Program-made: the position numbers and the translations under genes
Part shown: piece after piece, positions 1 through 9,528 of the stretch
How the letters are laid out: each line of letters begins with the position of its first letter
Position numbering within the stretch: the stretch's first letter is position 1
DNA from: an uncultured Neglectibacter sp.
GTDB taxonomy: Bacteria > Bacillota > Clostridia > Oscillospirales > Acutalibacteraceae
Length of the DNA stretch: 64,000 bases
Direction of reading: 5' to 3'
Assembly: GCA_947647615.1 (NCBI GenBank)
Contig: CANSKS010000006.1
Span: 1 to 64,000, forward strand
Notes under the pieces: model-generated
Told to the model about the DNA's origin: nothing
The model's database searches: none
Seen by the model: the letters and a program-made list of their open reading frames with translations, nothing else

Positions 1-2
1 AT

Positions 3-296
3 CTCAAATTCCTTGCAGCCCGTGTCCGAGTCTACGTCCGTCAGCTTGCAGACGGAGAAGTCTGCTTAAAAGTCAGCAAGGACAAAGGTAAGGACGCCCA
101 CGAGCTACTGAAAATGTTCTATGCTTGGAAAGAACAGGTGGACAAGTTATCTTCCGAAGAAATCAGCAAGGAAGAATACGATAACTGGCGTTACCACTAT
201 CCGAAGTTCGATACCACACAAAGATGGGCGAAAGTACCATCACAGGAACTTAGTGACGCATTAGTCGAGTCATTCAAAGACCATTTGAATGACTAA
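3..296 (+). CDS. C-terminal fragment (5' truncated by window edge) of an uncharacterised, probably mobile-element-borne protein
   Basis: Frame of ORF 114..296 stays open to the window edge (LKFLAARVRVYVRQLADGEVCLKVSKDKGKDAHELLKMFYAWKEQ...); lies just upstream of cat and the guaA junction. Family not confidently recognised. Confidence 0.5.
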   Translation, partial: LKFLAARVRVYVRQLADGEVCLKVSKDKGKDAHELLKMFYAWKEQVDKLSSEEISKEEYDNWRYHYPKFDTTQRWAKVPSQELSDALVESFKDHLND

Positions 297-316
297 ATAT
301 CAATTAGGAGGATACT

Positions 317-940
317 ATGTCATTTCATTTAATAGATTATCAAACTTGGGAGCGCAAAGAATTCTACGAACATTTCATCAACGAAGTTGTCTGCACCTAT
401 TCCACGACAGTCAATCTTGATATAACCAATTTAAAAAACATGCGGCTTTATCCCACGATGATTTGGCTGCTAACCAAAGCGGTAAACCAAATGCCAGAAT
501 TTCGTACTGCTCTTACTGACAAAGGAGTTGGCATATACGATGAAATGCACCCCTCTTATACCATTTTCAATAAAGAAAAGAAAAATTTCTCTACAATATG
601 GACTGAATTTCATGAAGACTACAATGAATTTTTAAGCGCATACGAAACAGATGTGGAAAAGTTTTCATTATCTGAACGATATGCTCCAAAAACCAACATA
701 CCACCAAATTCTTTTGATATTTCAATGGTTCCTTGGTTTACATTCACCTCTTTTAACCTTAACATTTTCGGCGATGGGAAATACCTTCTTCCGATTTTCA
801 CTTTAGGGAAATATTTTGATGATAGCGGAAAGAGGTTACTTCCCATTTCAATCCAAGTACATCACGCCGTATGTGACGGATATCACATTGGAAAGTTTGT
901 GGAAACACTGCAAACGATGATTAATCAGTTTCACACTTAA
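317..940 (+). CDS. cat: Type A chloramphenicol O-acetyltransferase
   Basis: 207 aa; CAT-A motifs: FRTALTDKGVGIYDEMHPSYTIF, SMVPWFTFTSFNLN, and catalytic IQVHHAVCDGYH; RBS aggagg upstream. Confidence 0.93.
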   Translation: MSFHLIDYQTWERKEFYEHFINEVVCTYSTTVNLDITNLKNMRLYPTMIWLLTKAVNQMPEFRTALTDKGVGIYDEMHPSYTIFNKEKKNFSTIWTEFHEDYNEFLSAYETDVEKFSLSERYAPKTNIPPNSFDISMVPWFTFTSFNLNIFGDGKYLLPIFTLGKYFDDSGKRLLPISIQVHHAVCDGYHIGKFVETLQTMINQFHT

Positions 941-960
941 AGCTGAATAAAGACAGCAAA

Positions 961-1004
961 AAGCCCTTAGCTATGAGTGATTACCCACAGCTAAGGGCTT
1001 TCTA
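961..1004 (+). terminator. Rho-independent-like terminator after cat
   Basis: Perfect inverted repeat AAGCCCTTAGCT ... AGCTAAGGGCTT followed by TCT. Confidence 0.75.
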
Positions 1005-1173
1005 ATATGGATTTATTTCGTCATACAAGACCAACTCTAAATCATTCTGCAACCCGTAAACCACTGGATTACAAGAATAATGGCTCTTATACAACTGTTA
1101 TCAATTTGTTATCAAAAGACTTCTTGAAGTGCCGCAAACCCGCATAAATGCTGGGTTTCTTCGACCTCTCAAC

Positions 1174-2484
1174 TCATTCCCACTCTATTGTCGCCGTAGG
1201 TTTGGGAGAGATATCGTAACACACGCGGTTTACATTGGGCACCTCACGCAGGATGCGGGCAGTAATGCCCTTTAAAATAGGCCAATCCAATTCTTCAACC
1301 GAGGCGGTCATAGCGTCAACGGTATTTACGGCGCGGATGATCACCGGATATTCAAAACAGCGGGCATTGTTTTTTACCCCTACCGATTTGAAATCCGGCA
1401 CAATGGTAAAATACTGCCAGACTTTTTGATTGAGCCCGGCCTTTTCGAATTCTTCCCGCAGAATGGCATCGGATTCTCTCACGGCCTCCAGCCGTTCTCT
1501 GGTGATGGCTCCCAGGCAGCGCACCCCAAGGCCCGGGCCCGGGAAGGGCTGACGAAACACCATGCTGTGAGGCAGACCCAGCTCCAACCCGCAGGCCCGC
1601 ACCTCATCCTTAAACAGCTGCTTTAAAGGTTCCACCAATTCAAATTGCAGGTCTTCCGGCAGGCCGCCCACATTGTGGTGGGATTTTACCATTTTTGCGG
1701 TCTTTGTGCCGCTTTCGATGATATCGGGGTAAATGGTACCCTGGCCAAGGAAATCGATGCCGGAAAGCTTCCTGGCTTCTTCCTCAAACACTCGTATAAA
1801 CTCGCTGCCAATGATCTTCCGTTTTTGTTCGGGATCGGCCACATTTTCAAGCTTGCCCAAAAAGCGTTCGGTGGCATCCACATAGACCAGGTTCGCTTTT
1901 AGCTCGTCCCGAAACACCCGGAGCACGCTTTCCGATTCATCTTTCCGCATGAGCCCATGGTTTACATGGACGCACACCAGCCGATCACCTACCGCCTTGA
2001 GCAGCAGGGCGGCCACCACGGAGGAATCTACACCGCCGGAAAGGGCCAGCAGCACCTTTTTCCCGCCGATCTGTTTTCTGAGCAGCTCCACCTGGTCGGA
2101 AATGAAGTTCTTCATATTCCAGTTGGCCTGAGCCTTACAATCCTCGAATAGGAACGAGCGCAGGGTGGCTTCATCCGGCAGGGCACTTAAAGTCTTCTGG
2201 CATTTGGCAGTGGGATGGTCTATCGCCAACAGGGGCAGGCCGCACTGATAAAGGCAGTCTGTTACCTCTACCGGGGTACCGTCTACCACACGATTTTCGC
2301 CGCCGTTTAAAATGACTCCCTTTACATTGGGCAGCGCGGCCAATTCTTCTGCCGAAATATCATGGGGGTAAATTTCGCTATACACGCCCAGCTCTCGAAT
2401 TTTGCGGGCCAGGGTGGTATTTTCTGTACTGCCCAAATCTAAAATAACGATCATGTCCTGTTTCATACTTCCACTCCATTTCAA
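1174..2484 (-). CDS. guaA: GMP synthase with degenerate/shortened glutamine amidotransferase domain
   Basis: LLALSGGVDSSVVAALL PP-loop, VFRQPFPGPGLGVR, C-terminal NRVCYDISPKPTATIEWE. About 110 aa N-terminal to NWNMKNFI; catalytic Cys and His-Glu motifs not found. Likely start near MKQDMIVILDLGS. Confidence 0.92.
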   Translation of the reverse strand: MKWSGSMKQDMIVILDLGSTENTTLARKIRELGVYSEIYPHDISAEELAALPNVKGVILNGGENRVVDGTPVEVTDCLYQCGLPLLAIDHPTAKCQKTLSALPDEATLRSFLFEDCKAQANWNMKNFISDQVELLRKQIGGKKVLLALSGGVDSSVVAALLLKAVGDRLVCVHVNHGLMRKDESESVLRVFRDELKANLVYVDATERFLGKLENVADPEQKRKIIGSEFIRVFEEEARKLSGIDFLGQGTIYPDIIESGTKTAKMVKSHHNVGGLPEDLQFELVEPLKQLFKDEVRACGLELGLPHSMVFRQPFPGPGLGVRCLGAITRERLEAVRESDAILREEFEKAGLNQKVWQYFTIVPDFKSVGVKNNARCFEYPVIIRAVNTVDAMTASVEELDWPILKGITARILREVPNVNRVCYDISPKPTATIEWE

Positions 2485-2570
2485 AATATTTTCTGCCGTG
2501 GGCTAAACTCCAGAGGTATGCATTTTAAAGTGAAACAGGGAAATCCTTTCTAAAGGACCCCCCTATAAAT

Positions 2571-3761
2571 TCACATGGCGAAGTTATCAAAATAACCCTG
2601 GATCAATATTACCGGTGTTCCTTTGTCGCCGGAGCCGCTGGTCAGGTCGCTGAGGGAACCGATTAAATCGGTAAGCTGCCGGGGCGTGGTGCCTTGAGAC
2701 GCCATATCCCCTACCAAATCTTCTTTCTTTTCTTTGATCCTGCCGGCAATAGCTTCCTTCAGGCTTTCCCCGGAAAGATCTTTAAAATCGTTATCTGCCA
2801 AATATTTTAATTTCACTTCGTTGGGTGTGCCCTCCAGTCCGGCAGTATTGGCCACAGACACACAAGGGTCTGCCAGCTCCCATATTTTCCCTACCGGGTC
2901 CTTAAAGGCGCCGTCGCCATATACCATCACTTCCACATGCTTGCCTGTGCGCTGGAGCAGCTTTTCCTGAATTTCCTCCACAAGGCCCTGGCAGTCTCTT
3001 GGAAACAGCTTCACGGTGTCTTCTGTAGATTTATTGGAACCCAGAAGTCCATATTTTTCATTGCAGCCACTGCCCTGTACCGGAGCGCTGAGGATATCAT
3101 CTAACCCGTATACCCGCTGAGCTCCGGCAGCCTTCAGCAGCCGTTTCGTACGAGCCCGGGTATGAATATCGCAGGTGAGGACATTTTTCGTATAATTTAA
3201 AATTGCCCGGGGATTGTTGGCCAGCAGTATTTCGACCTCTGCCCCGGATTCTCGAATCAGGTCTCCATAATACTGGACATAATCCACGCCGGTAAAGGGA
3301 TGCTTGTTTTCCCCGAACAATTCCCTGTAGCGCTCTAAGGTAAGCACATCCTGGTAGGGGTCCACGCCGGCTTCATCCAGCTGATCTAAAGAAACCAGGG
3401 CGTTTCCCACCTCATCGCTGGGATAGCTGAGCATGAGCACAATCTTTTTTGCGCCCATAGCGATCCCCCGCAGGCAAATGGCAAACCGGTTCCGGGAAAG
3501 GATAGGGAAAATAACGCCGATAGTCTCACCGCCGAATTTTTCCCGAACATCTTCCGCAATGGCGGAAACGGAGGCGTAATTTCCCTGAGACCTGGCTACA
3601 ATGGATTCCGTCACCGAAACCACATCTCTGTCCCGCAGGGAAAAATGTTCTGACTCGGCCGCCTCAAGCACACTATTGACGACGATTTCGGCAAGATTAT
3701 CTCCCTGCCGGATAATAGGACAGCGAATGCCCCTGGATACTGTGCCCACTTTACGTTCCAT
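2571..3761 (-). CDS. Coenzyme F420-0:L-glutamate ligase (CofE)-like protein
   Basis: CofE-like motifs: DVVSVTESIVARSQGNYA, RNRFAICLRGIAMGAKK, VMVYGDGAFKDPVGKIWELADP. Confidence 0.75.
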   Translation of the reverse strand: MERKVGTVSRGIRCPIIRQGDNLAEIVVNSVLEAAESEHFSLRDRDVVSVTESIVARSQGNYASVSAIAEDVREKFGGETIGVIFPILSRNRFAICLRGIAMGAKKIVLMLSYPSDEVGNALVSLDQLDEAGVDPYQDVLTLERYRELFGENKHPFTGVDYVQYYGDLIRESGAEVEILLANNPRAILNYTKNVLTCDIHTRARTKRLLKAAGAQRVYGLDDILSAPVQGSGCNEKYGLLGSNKSTEDTVKLFPRDCQGLVEEIQEKLLQRTGKHVEVMVYGDGAFKDPVGKIWELADPCVSVANTAGLEGTPNEVKLKYLADNDFKDLSGESLKEAIAGRIKEKKEDLVGDMASQGTTPRQLTDLIGSLSDLTSGSGDKGTPVILIQGYFDNFAM

Positions 3762-3933
3762 ATACGTTATTCTCCCAATCTTTACCGGGCAGTAAGACCC
3801 GTTACTATTTTTTATTATAATACAGAAACCGCCAAAGGAAAAGAAAAAATCTGAAAAATCCGGAAGTTTCTGCGTTCCACATTTTTTCGGCGGAAGGCCC
3901 TTTGGCAGTTTTAGAAAATATGCTCAAATTCTG

Positions 3934-5154
3934 TTAGAAAGCGCTTCCGTTAGAGGCAGCTTTTTTCCTCTGCCGCAGAATGGCGGAAAGCAGCCGGTGA
4001 GCTGCTTCTTTTTTGGAAAGCAGCGGCAGCGCTTCCTCTTCTTCGGCCGTGATCAATGTCAGCACATTGGTGGAACCGCCAAAACCCGCTCCGGCCTGAC
4101 GAAGACTGTTGGCAGCAATCATATCCGCGTTTTTCTTAAAAAGCTTTTGCCTGCTGTTTTCCAACAGATTTTCTGTTTCCATGCTGAAGCCGCACAAAAA
4201 CTGGCCGGGCTGTTTTTGTTCCCCCAGCCAAGACAGAATATCCTTTGTCCGGACTAAAGAAAGACTGAGTTCGTCCTGGCCCTTTTTCAGCTTTTCTTCC
4301 CGGCATACCGTCGGCCGGTAATCTGCCACGGCGGCGGCCTTTACAATAATATCCTGCTCTTTTGCCCTGCCGGCGACCGCTTCGAACATCTCCTGGGCGC
4401 TTTCTACCGGCACGGTTTCTACAAAGGCCGGAGGCTTCAACTCTACCGGACCGGATACCAGGGTGACTTGAGCCCCCCGGGCAGAAGCGGCCCTGGCAAT
4501 TTCATACCCCATTTTCCCGGTGGAATGGTTGGTTAAAAAACGCACCGGATCCAGCGCCTCCCTGGTAGGGCCGGCAGTAACCAGAACACGGAGCCCGGAA
4601 AGGTCCTTTTCATACCCTACGGTATGGTTGATGACTTCTAAAATCTCTTCCGGCTCCGGCATTTTGCCAAGGCCCACCGCGCCACAGGCCAGACGGCCAC
4701 TGGCCGGCTCTATGACCTGCCAGCCATAGCGGCGCAGCAACGCCAAATTATCTTGGGTCACCGGATTTTCATACATTTTCGTATTCATGGCAGGTGCCGC
4801 GATCTTGGGGCAATTACAGGCCAGGATCGTCGTAGTTACCATATCGTCGGCAATACCATGGGCAGCCTTTGCCAGCACATTGGCCGTAGCGGGGGCCACC
4901 ACCAAAAGATCTGCTTTATCGGCTAATGCCACATGTTCTACCTGGCTGGGAAAATTCCGGTCGAAAGTATCTACCATAGCATGGCGGTGGATCAGGGAAT
5001 CGAAGGTATGGGGACCGATAAATTCCGTAGCGTTTTTGGTCATGACTACTTCCACGTCGTAGCCTGCCTTTACCAAACCGGAAGCCAACATGGCAGATTT
5101 GTAGCAGGCTATTCCGCCTGTCACACAAAGCACAACGGTTTTCTTCTCTTTCAT
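3934..5154 (-). CDS. coaBC: Bifunctional phosphopantothenoylcysteine decarboxylase / phosphopantothenate-cysteine ligase
   Basis: VTGGIACYKSAMLASGL, APAMNTKMYENPV, VLVTAGPTREALDPVRFLTNHSTGKMGYEIA. Confidence 0.96.
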   Translation of the reverse strand: MKEKKTVVLCVTGGIACYKSAMLASGLVKAGYDVEVVMTKNATEFIGPHTFDSLIHRHAMVDTFDRNFPSQVEHVALADKADLLVVAPATANVLAKAAHGIADDMVTTTILACNCPKIAAPAMNTKMYENPVTQDNLALLRRYGWQVIEPASGRLACGAVGLGKMPEPEEILEVINHTVGYEKDLSGLRVLVTAGPTREALDPVRFLTNHSTGKMGYEIARAASARGAQVTLVSGPVELKPPAFVETVPVESAQEMFEAVAGRAKEQDIIVKAAAVADYRPTVCREEKLKKGQDELSLSLVRTKDILSWLGEQKQPGQFLCGFSMETENLLENSRQKLFKKNADMIAANSLRQAGAGFGGSTNVLTLITAEEEEALPLLSKKEAAHRLLSAILRQRKKAASNGSAF

Positions 5155-5397
5155 ACCATTTCACGCGATACAAAATCCGCACAAAAAGCCAGGGAAAGCA
5201 GCCTTTTGCGCCCGGTATCGTTCCTTTCTTTATGATTTTTCACACCGCCGTTTCTCCCCGGTAAGAAGAAAACCGACGAGATGCCGGAACTTTCCTTTTT
5301 TTAAAGTATACCAAATCCTTTCGCAGAAGTCAAAACTTCAAAACGTTTTGGAAGGCCCATTTTCGGCCTATATTTTTGAGGGAACCTGAAAAATATA

Positions 5398-5426
5398 TTG
5401 CAATTTCTTTCAGATGCTCGTATAAT
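5398..5426 (+). promoter_or_regulatory. Sigma-A-like promoter upstream of ECF-S/coaX
   Basis: TTGCAA - 17 nt - TATAAT. Confidence 0.6.
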
Positions 5427-5570
5427 ACTTACGCCAGTCCGCATACAGTTTTCGGGCCAGCCCTGTACTGTTTTCAGACAGGAGCAGGCAAAGAAAACCG
5501 CGGCAAGGCCCTACACAATTACGCGCTGTATCTTTTTTTAGAAAAGAACAGCAGCAGGAGGTAACTGAAT

Positions 5571-6239
5571 ATGAAAAATCAAGCACTTTCCGCCCGAAAC
5601 CTGGTTTTAACAGCGTTGTTTACCGCCATTATCTTTCTGATGGCCTTTACTCCCCTCGGGCTGATCAATTTGCCGGTGATCAAGGCCACCATTTTGCATG
5701 TGCCAGTGATCATCGGTTCTGTTTTATTGGGACCGAAAATAGGCGCCTACTTAGGCGCGGTATTCGGGGTTTGCAGTTTTATTGTAAATTCCTATACCCC
5801 CAGCTTGCTCAGTTTTGCCTTTTCCCCGGCTGTCCCGCTGCCGGGCTCTTCCCACGGCACCCCTTGGGCAGTGGTGATCTGCTTTGTTCCCCGCATCTTG
5901 GTAGGCGTGCTCCCCTGGTTTATCTGCCGAGGCCTGGAAAAGCTGCTTGGGAAAGCGGTTTGGGCCAAAACCATTCAATATGCCGTTGCCGGAGCCGCAG
6001 GCGCCATAGCAAACACCATATTGGTGATGGGGCTCATCGGCACCACCCTTTCCGGGGCTTTCGCGGCCGCTAAGGGCATTTCCCACGACATGGTCATGGG
6101 AGGGATCCTTTCCATTATCTTGGCCAACGGCATTCCCGAGGCCATTGCCGGTGCGGTACTCACCGCTGCCGTGTGCCTGGCGTTAGACCGGGCCTTTAAA
6201 GGAAAAACCAAATTCCAAGGAGGAGAAAAACCTGCATGA
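5571..6239 (+). CDS. ECF transporter S component, probable pantothenate specificity
   Basis: 222 aa hydrophobic S-component; adjacent to coaX and divergent from coaBC, which suggests PanT-like function. Confidence 0.75.
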   Translation: MKNQALSARNLVLTALFTAIIFLMAFTPLGLINLPVIKATILHVPVIIGSVLLGPKIGAYLGAVFGVCSFIVNSYTPSLLSFAFSPAVPLPGSSHGTPWAVVICFVPRILVGVLPWFICRGLEKLLGKAVWAKTIQYAVAGAAGAIANTILVMGLIGTTLSGAFAAAKGISHDMVMGGILSIILANGIPEAIAGAVLTAAVCLALDRAFKGKTKFQGGEKPA

Positions 6240-7015
6240 TCCTTGCCATTGACATTGGAAACACCAACACCGTATTTGGCTGTTTGGAAGAAGACACTCT
6301 GCTTTTTACCCTGCGCATCCGCACCGACCGGTTAAAGACCGCAGACGAGTACCGCCTTTTGATCGGTGGGCTGTTGGAGATCCAGGGCGTGAACCCTTCT
6401 CACATAGAAGGGGGCATTTTGTCCAGCGTAGTGCCTGAGCTTCGCACGGTGTTCGCGGCAGCCATGGAACGGCTTACCGGGAAACAGTTTCTCATAGTGG
6501 CTTCCGGGTTAAAAACCGGGCTGAAGATCCTGATGGATAACCCCGGGCAGTTGGGCGCCGACCTGGTGGTGGACGCGGTGGCGGCTCTGGCAAAATACCG
6601 GCCTCCTCTTGCCATTTTTGACATGGGAACCGCAACCACCCTTTCTGTTTTGGACGAAACCGGCAGCTATTTGGGGGGAATGATCATTCCCGGCCTGCGC
6701 CTTTCTGTAGACGCTCTCAGCTCCCGCGCCGCTCAGCTACCTTTTATCCATTTGGGCCCGCCCGCCAAGGTCATTGGGTCCAACACTATAGACTGTATGC
6801 AGGCCGGAGCCATTTACAGTAACGCCGCCATGTTAGACGGGCTCTCGGAACGGGTAGAGGAAGAACTGGGGCAGCCTGTCACCGTAGTGGCTACAGGGGG
6901 GCTTATGGGCACTGTTTTGCCCTACTGCAAGCGGAAAATCCATTATGAAGAAAACTTACTGCTGGAAGGCCTGAATATTCTTTATAAAAAGAACAAAAAG
7001 GCCTGCGCAAAATAA
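6236..7015 (+). CDS. coaX: Type III pantothenate kinase
   Basis: MILAIDIGNTNTVFG, GADLVVDAVAA, IFDMGTATTLSV, GGMIIPGL. Confidence 0.96.
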   Translation: MILAIDIGNTNTVFGCLEEDTLLFTLRIRTDRLKTADEYRLLIGGLLEIQGVNPSHIEGGILSSVVPELRTVFAAAMERLTGKQFLIVASGLKTGLKILMDNPGQLGADLVVDAVAALAKYRPPLAIFDMGTATTLSVLDETGSYLGGMIIPGLRLSVDALSSRAAQLPFIHLGPPAKVIGSNTIDCMQAGAIYSNAAMLDGLSERVEEELGQPVTVVATGGLMGTVLPYCKRKIHYEENLLLEGLNILYKKNKKACAK

Positions 7016-7044
7016 GGTTTTCCTTTGTCGTACGTGCATAGACC

Positions 7045-7087
7045 AAGGCCCGTCCCACGGAAACAGAATCTGTGGGACGGGCCTTTT
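7045..7087. terminator. Bidirectional terminator between convergent coaX and mutS2
   Basis: Perfect stem AAGGCCCGTCCCAC ... GTGGGACGGGCCTT then TTG. Confidence 0.8.
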
Positions 7088-7107
7088 GCCGCAAAAAGGA
7101 GAAGCTC

Positions 7108-9498
7108 CTATTTTAATTCCGCCACTGTGACGCCGCTTTCTCCCTCCCCGTAAACACCCAAGCGAAAGCTTTTTACTTGTGGGCACTGGCGCAGGTGCTT
7201 TTGCACAGCCGCTCGTAACACACCGGTACCCTTGCCATGAATAATGGTCACTTGGGTGAGATTACGGCGGGAAGCCATATCCAAAAAGGCATCTACCGCC
7301 ATCAGGCCTTCTTCCACATTTTGACCCCGCAAATCGAGGCTGGTGACCGCCGCCTCTGTGGACATGTTGCTCCTGGTCACCGTGCGCTGGCCGCGGGCCT
7401 GTTGCTTCTGTTTTTGCCTTTCTCCCAAAAGCCGCAAATTGGAAAGGGGCACACGGGTCTTGATGATGCCTGCCTGCACCAGAACGGCGCCATCCTTTGG
7501 TACCTCCAAAACGGTTGCGTTTTTATCGATATCGAAAATGAGTACCTGGTCCCCCACCTTCAGCTCTCGGGGCAACGTGTAATCTTCCTGCTTTCTTTCT
7601 CGTACCGGGTCGGAAAGACCTTCCAAATCTTTCATGCCGGAACGGAGCCGTGCCTTTTGTTCCGCAGAAATCTCTTTGTTTTTTTGGCGGCGAAGTTCCT
7701 CCAGCTCGTTTAACAGAGCGTCTGCCTGCAGCCTGGTTTTCCGAACGATTTGGGCGGCCTCCTGCCGGGCGCGGTCGAGCTCTTTTTGTACTTCCTTTTC
7801 TGCTCTATCCTTTAGCTCTTGGGCCTCTTTGGCATCCCGTACAGCGCTGGCACCTTTCTCCCGCAGGGAGGTAAGCTCCTCTTCCATTTTCCGGCGGCTT
7901 TCCTCTAAAGTGCCTACCACTTCTTCAAAAACGCTGTTCTCCCGGGCTACCAGCTGGCTTGCCCGGCCTACAATGCGTTCTTCCAGCCCCAGGCGCTTTG
8001 AAATAGCAAAGGCGTTGGAACGCCCCGGCACACCAATCAACAAGCGGTAGGTGGGCCGCAGGGTGGCCACATCGAATTCACAGCTTCCGTTTTCCACCCC
8101 TGGAGTCTGTAAGGCATAGGCCTTGAGTTCCGCGTAATGAGTGGTACAGGCCAGCTTTACTCCTTTCTGTCTCAACTCCTCGATAATGGCGGCGGCCAAG
8201 GCGGCTCCTTCCACCGGATCGGTCCCCGCTCCCAACTCATCCAACAGCACCAGGCTTTGGCTGTCTGCCCGGTCTAAAATTCGGATGATGTTGGTCATGT
8301 GGGCAGAAAAAGTAGAAAGGGACTGCTCTATGCTCTGCTCGTCTCCGATATCGGCCAAAATGTGCCGGAACACTGCGACCTGACTGCCCTCCTGGGCGGG
8401 TATCATAAGGCCGCACATGGCCATAAGGGTCAAAAGCCCTATTGTTTTTAAGGCCACTGTTTTGCCGCCGGTATTGGGGCCGGTAATAATTAAACTGTCA
8501 AAACCTATGCCCAAAGAAATATCTGTGGGCACCACCCTAGTTTTATCAATCAAGGGGTGACGGGCGCTTTGCAAATTGATGCGGCCCTCTTCGTCGATCA
8601 AAGGCATCGTAGCTTTCATCCGGTAAGCCAGGTGTGCCTTGGCAAAAATCAAATTCAGCTCCACAGCATAACGGTACCCTTCGATAATGGAATCGGCAAA
8701 AGAGCCCGCCTCCGAGGAAAGCTCCAACAGAATGCGCTGAATTTCTTCTTGCTCCTGAGCCTTCAGCACCCGTATTTCATTGTTGGCCTCCACTACACTC
8801 ATGGGCTCAATGAAGACAGTGGCCCCGCTGGCAGAGGAATCGTGGATCAAACCGGGAACTTCCCCTCGGAACTCTGCCTTTACGGGCACCACATAGCGGC
8901 CTCCCCGCTGGGTAACAATGCTTTCCTGCAAATGCTTCTGATGAGCAGGGGAGCGAATTAACTTGTCCAACTGCTCCCGAACCCTGGTGGAGGCATTTCG
9001 AATTTTCCTGCGTATCCCGGCCAATGCCGGGGAAGCCGCGTCGGCCACCTCTTCTTCGTTGAGGATGCAGGTAAAGATTTTTTCTTCCAGATACTTGTTA
9101 AAAACAAGCATCTGGAACCGGCCGGAAAGGGCAGTTTGCATGCCCTCGTTTTTATGGTGCCATTGGGAGAGCGCCCGGATAGCCCGAAGCGTCTCCGCCA
9201 CGTCCAACAGTTCCCGAAGCCCCAGGCCGCCTCCTGCCTGGGCGCGCCGCAGAGCATTGGTCACATTTTTCAGGCCATAAAAGGAGGGCGCACCGAATTT
9301 CGCAGTGAGTACAAAGGCGGCATCGGTCTCTTCCAGCAAATGCCGCGTCTCCGAGGCAGTGAGGGCCGGTTGGATTTCCAAGGCCAACTGGGCCGCGTCG
9401 GCACAAGTGGTTTCTTTAGACAGCATCTCTAAAATTTTATCCAGTTCTAAAGCACGATAATTTTTATTCATTGTCATGAGCATTATCCTTTCCCACAA
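7108..9498 (-). CDS. mutS2: MutS2-family ATPase with C-terminal Smr domain
   Basis: ITGPNTGGKTVALKTIGLL Walker A, LVLLDELGAGTDPVEGAAL, C-terminal Smr LDLRGQ...HGKGTGVLR. Confidence 0.96.
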   Translation of the reverse strand: MWERIMLMTMNKNYRALELDKILEMLSKETTCADAAQLALEIQPALTASETRHLLEETDAAFVLTAKFGAPSFYGLKNVTNALRRAQAGGGLGLRELLDVAETLRAIRALSQWHHKNEGMQTALSGRFQMLVFNKYLEEKIFTCILNEEEVADAASPALAGIRRKIRNASTRVREQLDKLIRSPAHQKHLQESIVTQRGGRYVVPVKAEFRGEVPGLIHDSSASGATVFIEPMSVVEANNEIRVLKAQEQEEIQRILLELSSEAGSFADSIIEGYRYAVELNLIFAKAHLAYRMKATMPLIDEEGRINLQSARHPLIDKTRVVPTDISLGIGFDSLIITGPNTGGKTVALKTIGLLTLMAMCGLMIPAQEGSQVAVFRHILADIGDEQSIEQSLSTFSAHMTNIIRILDRADSQSLVLLDELGAGTDPVEGAALAAAIIEELRQKGVKLACTTHYAELKAYALQTPGVENGSCEFDVATLRPTYRLLIGVPGRSNAFAISKRLGLEERIVGRASQLVARENSVFEEVVGTLEESRRKMEEELTSLREKGASAVRDAKEAQELKDRAEKEVQKELDRARQEAAQIVRKTRLQADALLNELEELRRQKNKEISAEQKARLRSGMKDLEGLSDPVRERKQEDYTLPRELKVGDQVLIFDIDKNATVLEVPKDGAVLVQAGIIKTRVPLSNLRLLGERQKQKQQARGQRTVTRSNMSTEAAVTSLDLRGQNVEEGLMAVDAFLDMASRRNLTQVTIIHGKGTGVLRAAVQKHLRQCPQVKSFRLGVYGEGESGVTVAELK

Positions 9499-9528
9499 GG
9501 CTCCCAGCCCTGTGGTTCTCCCGCTTCC

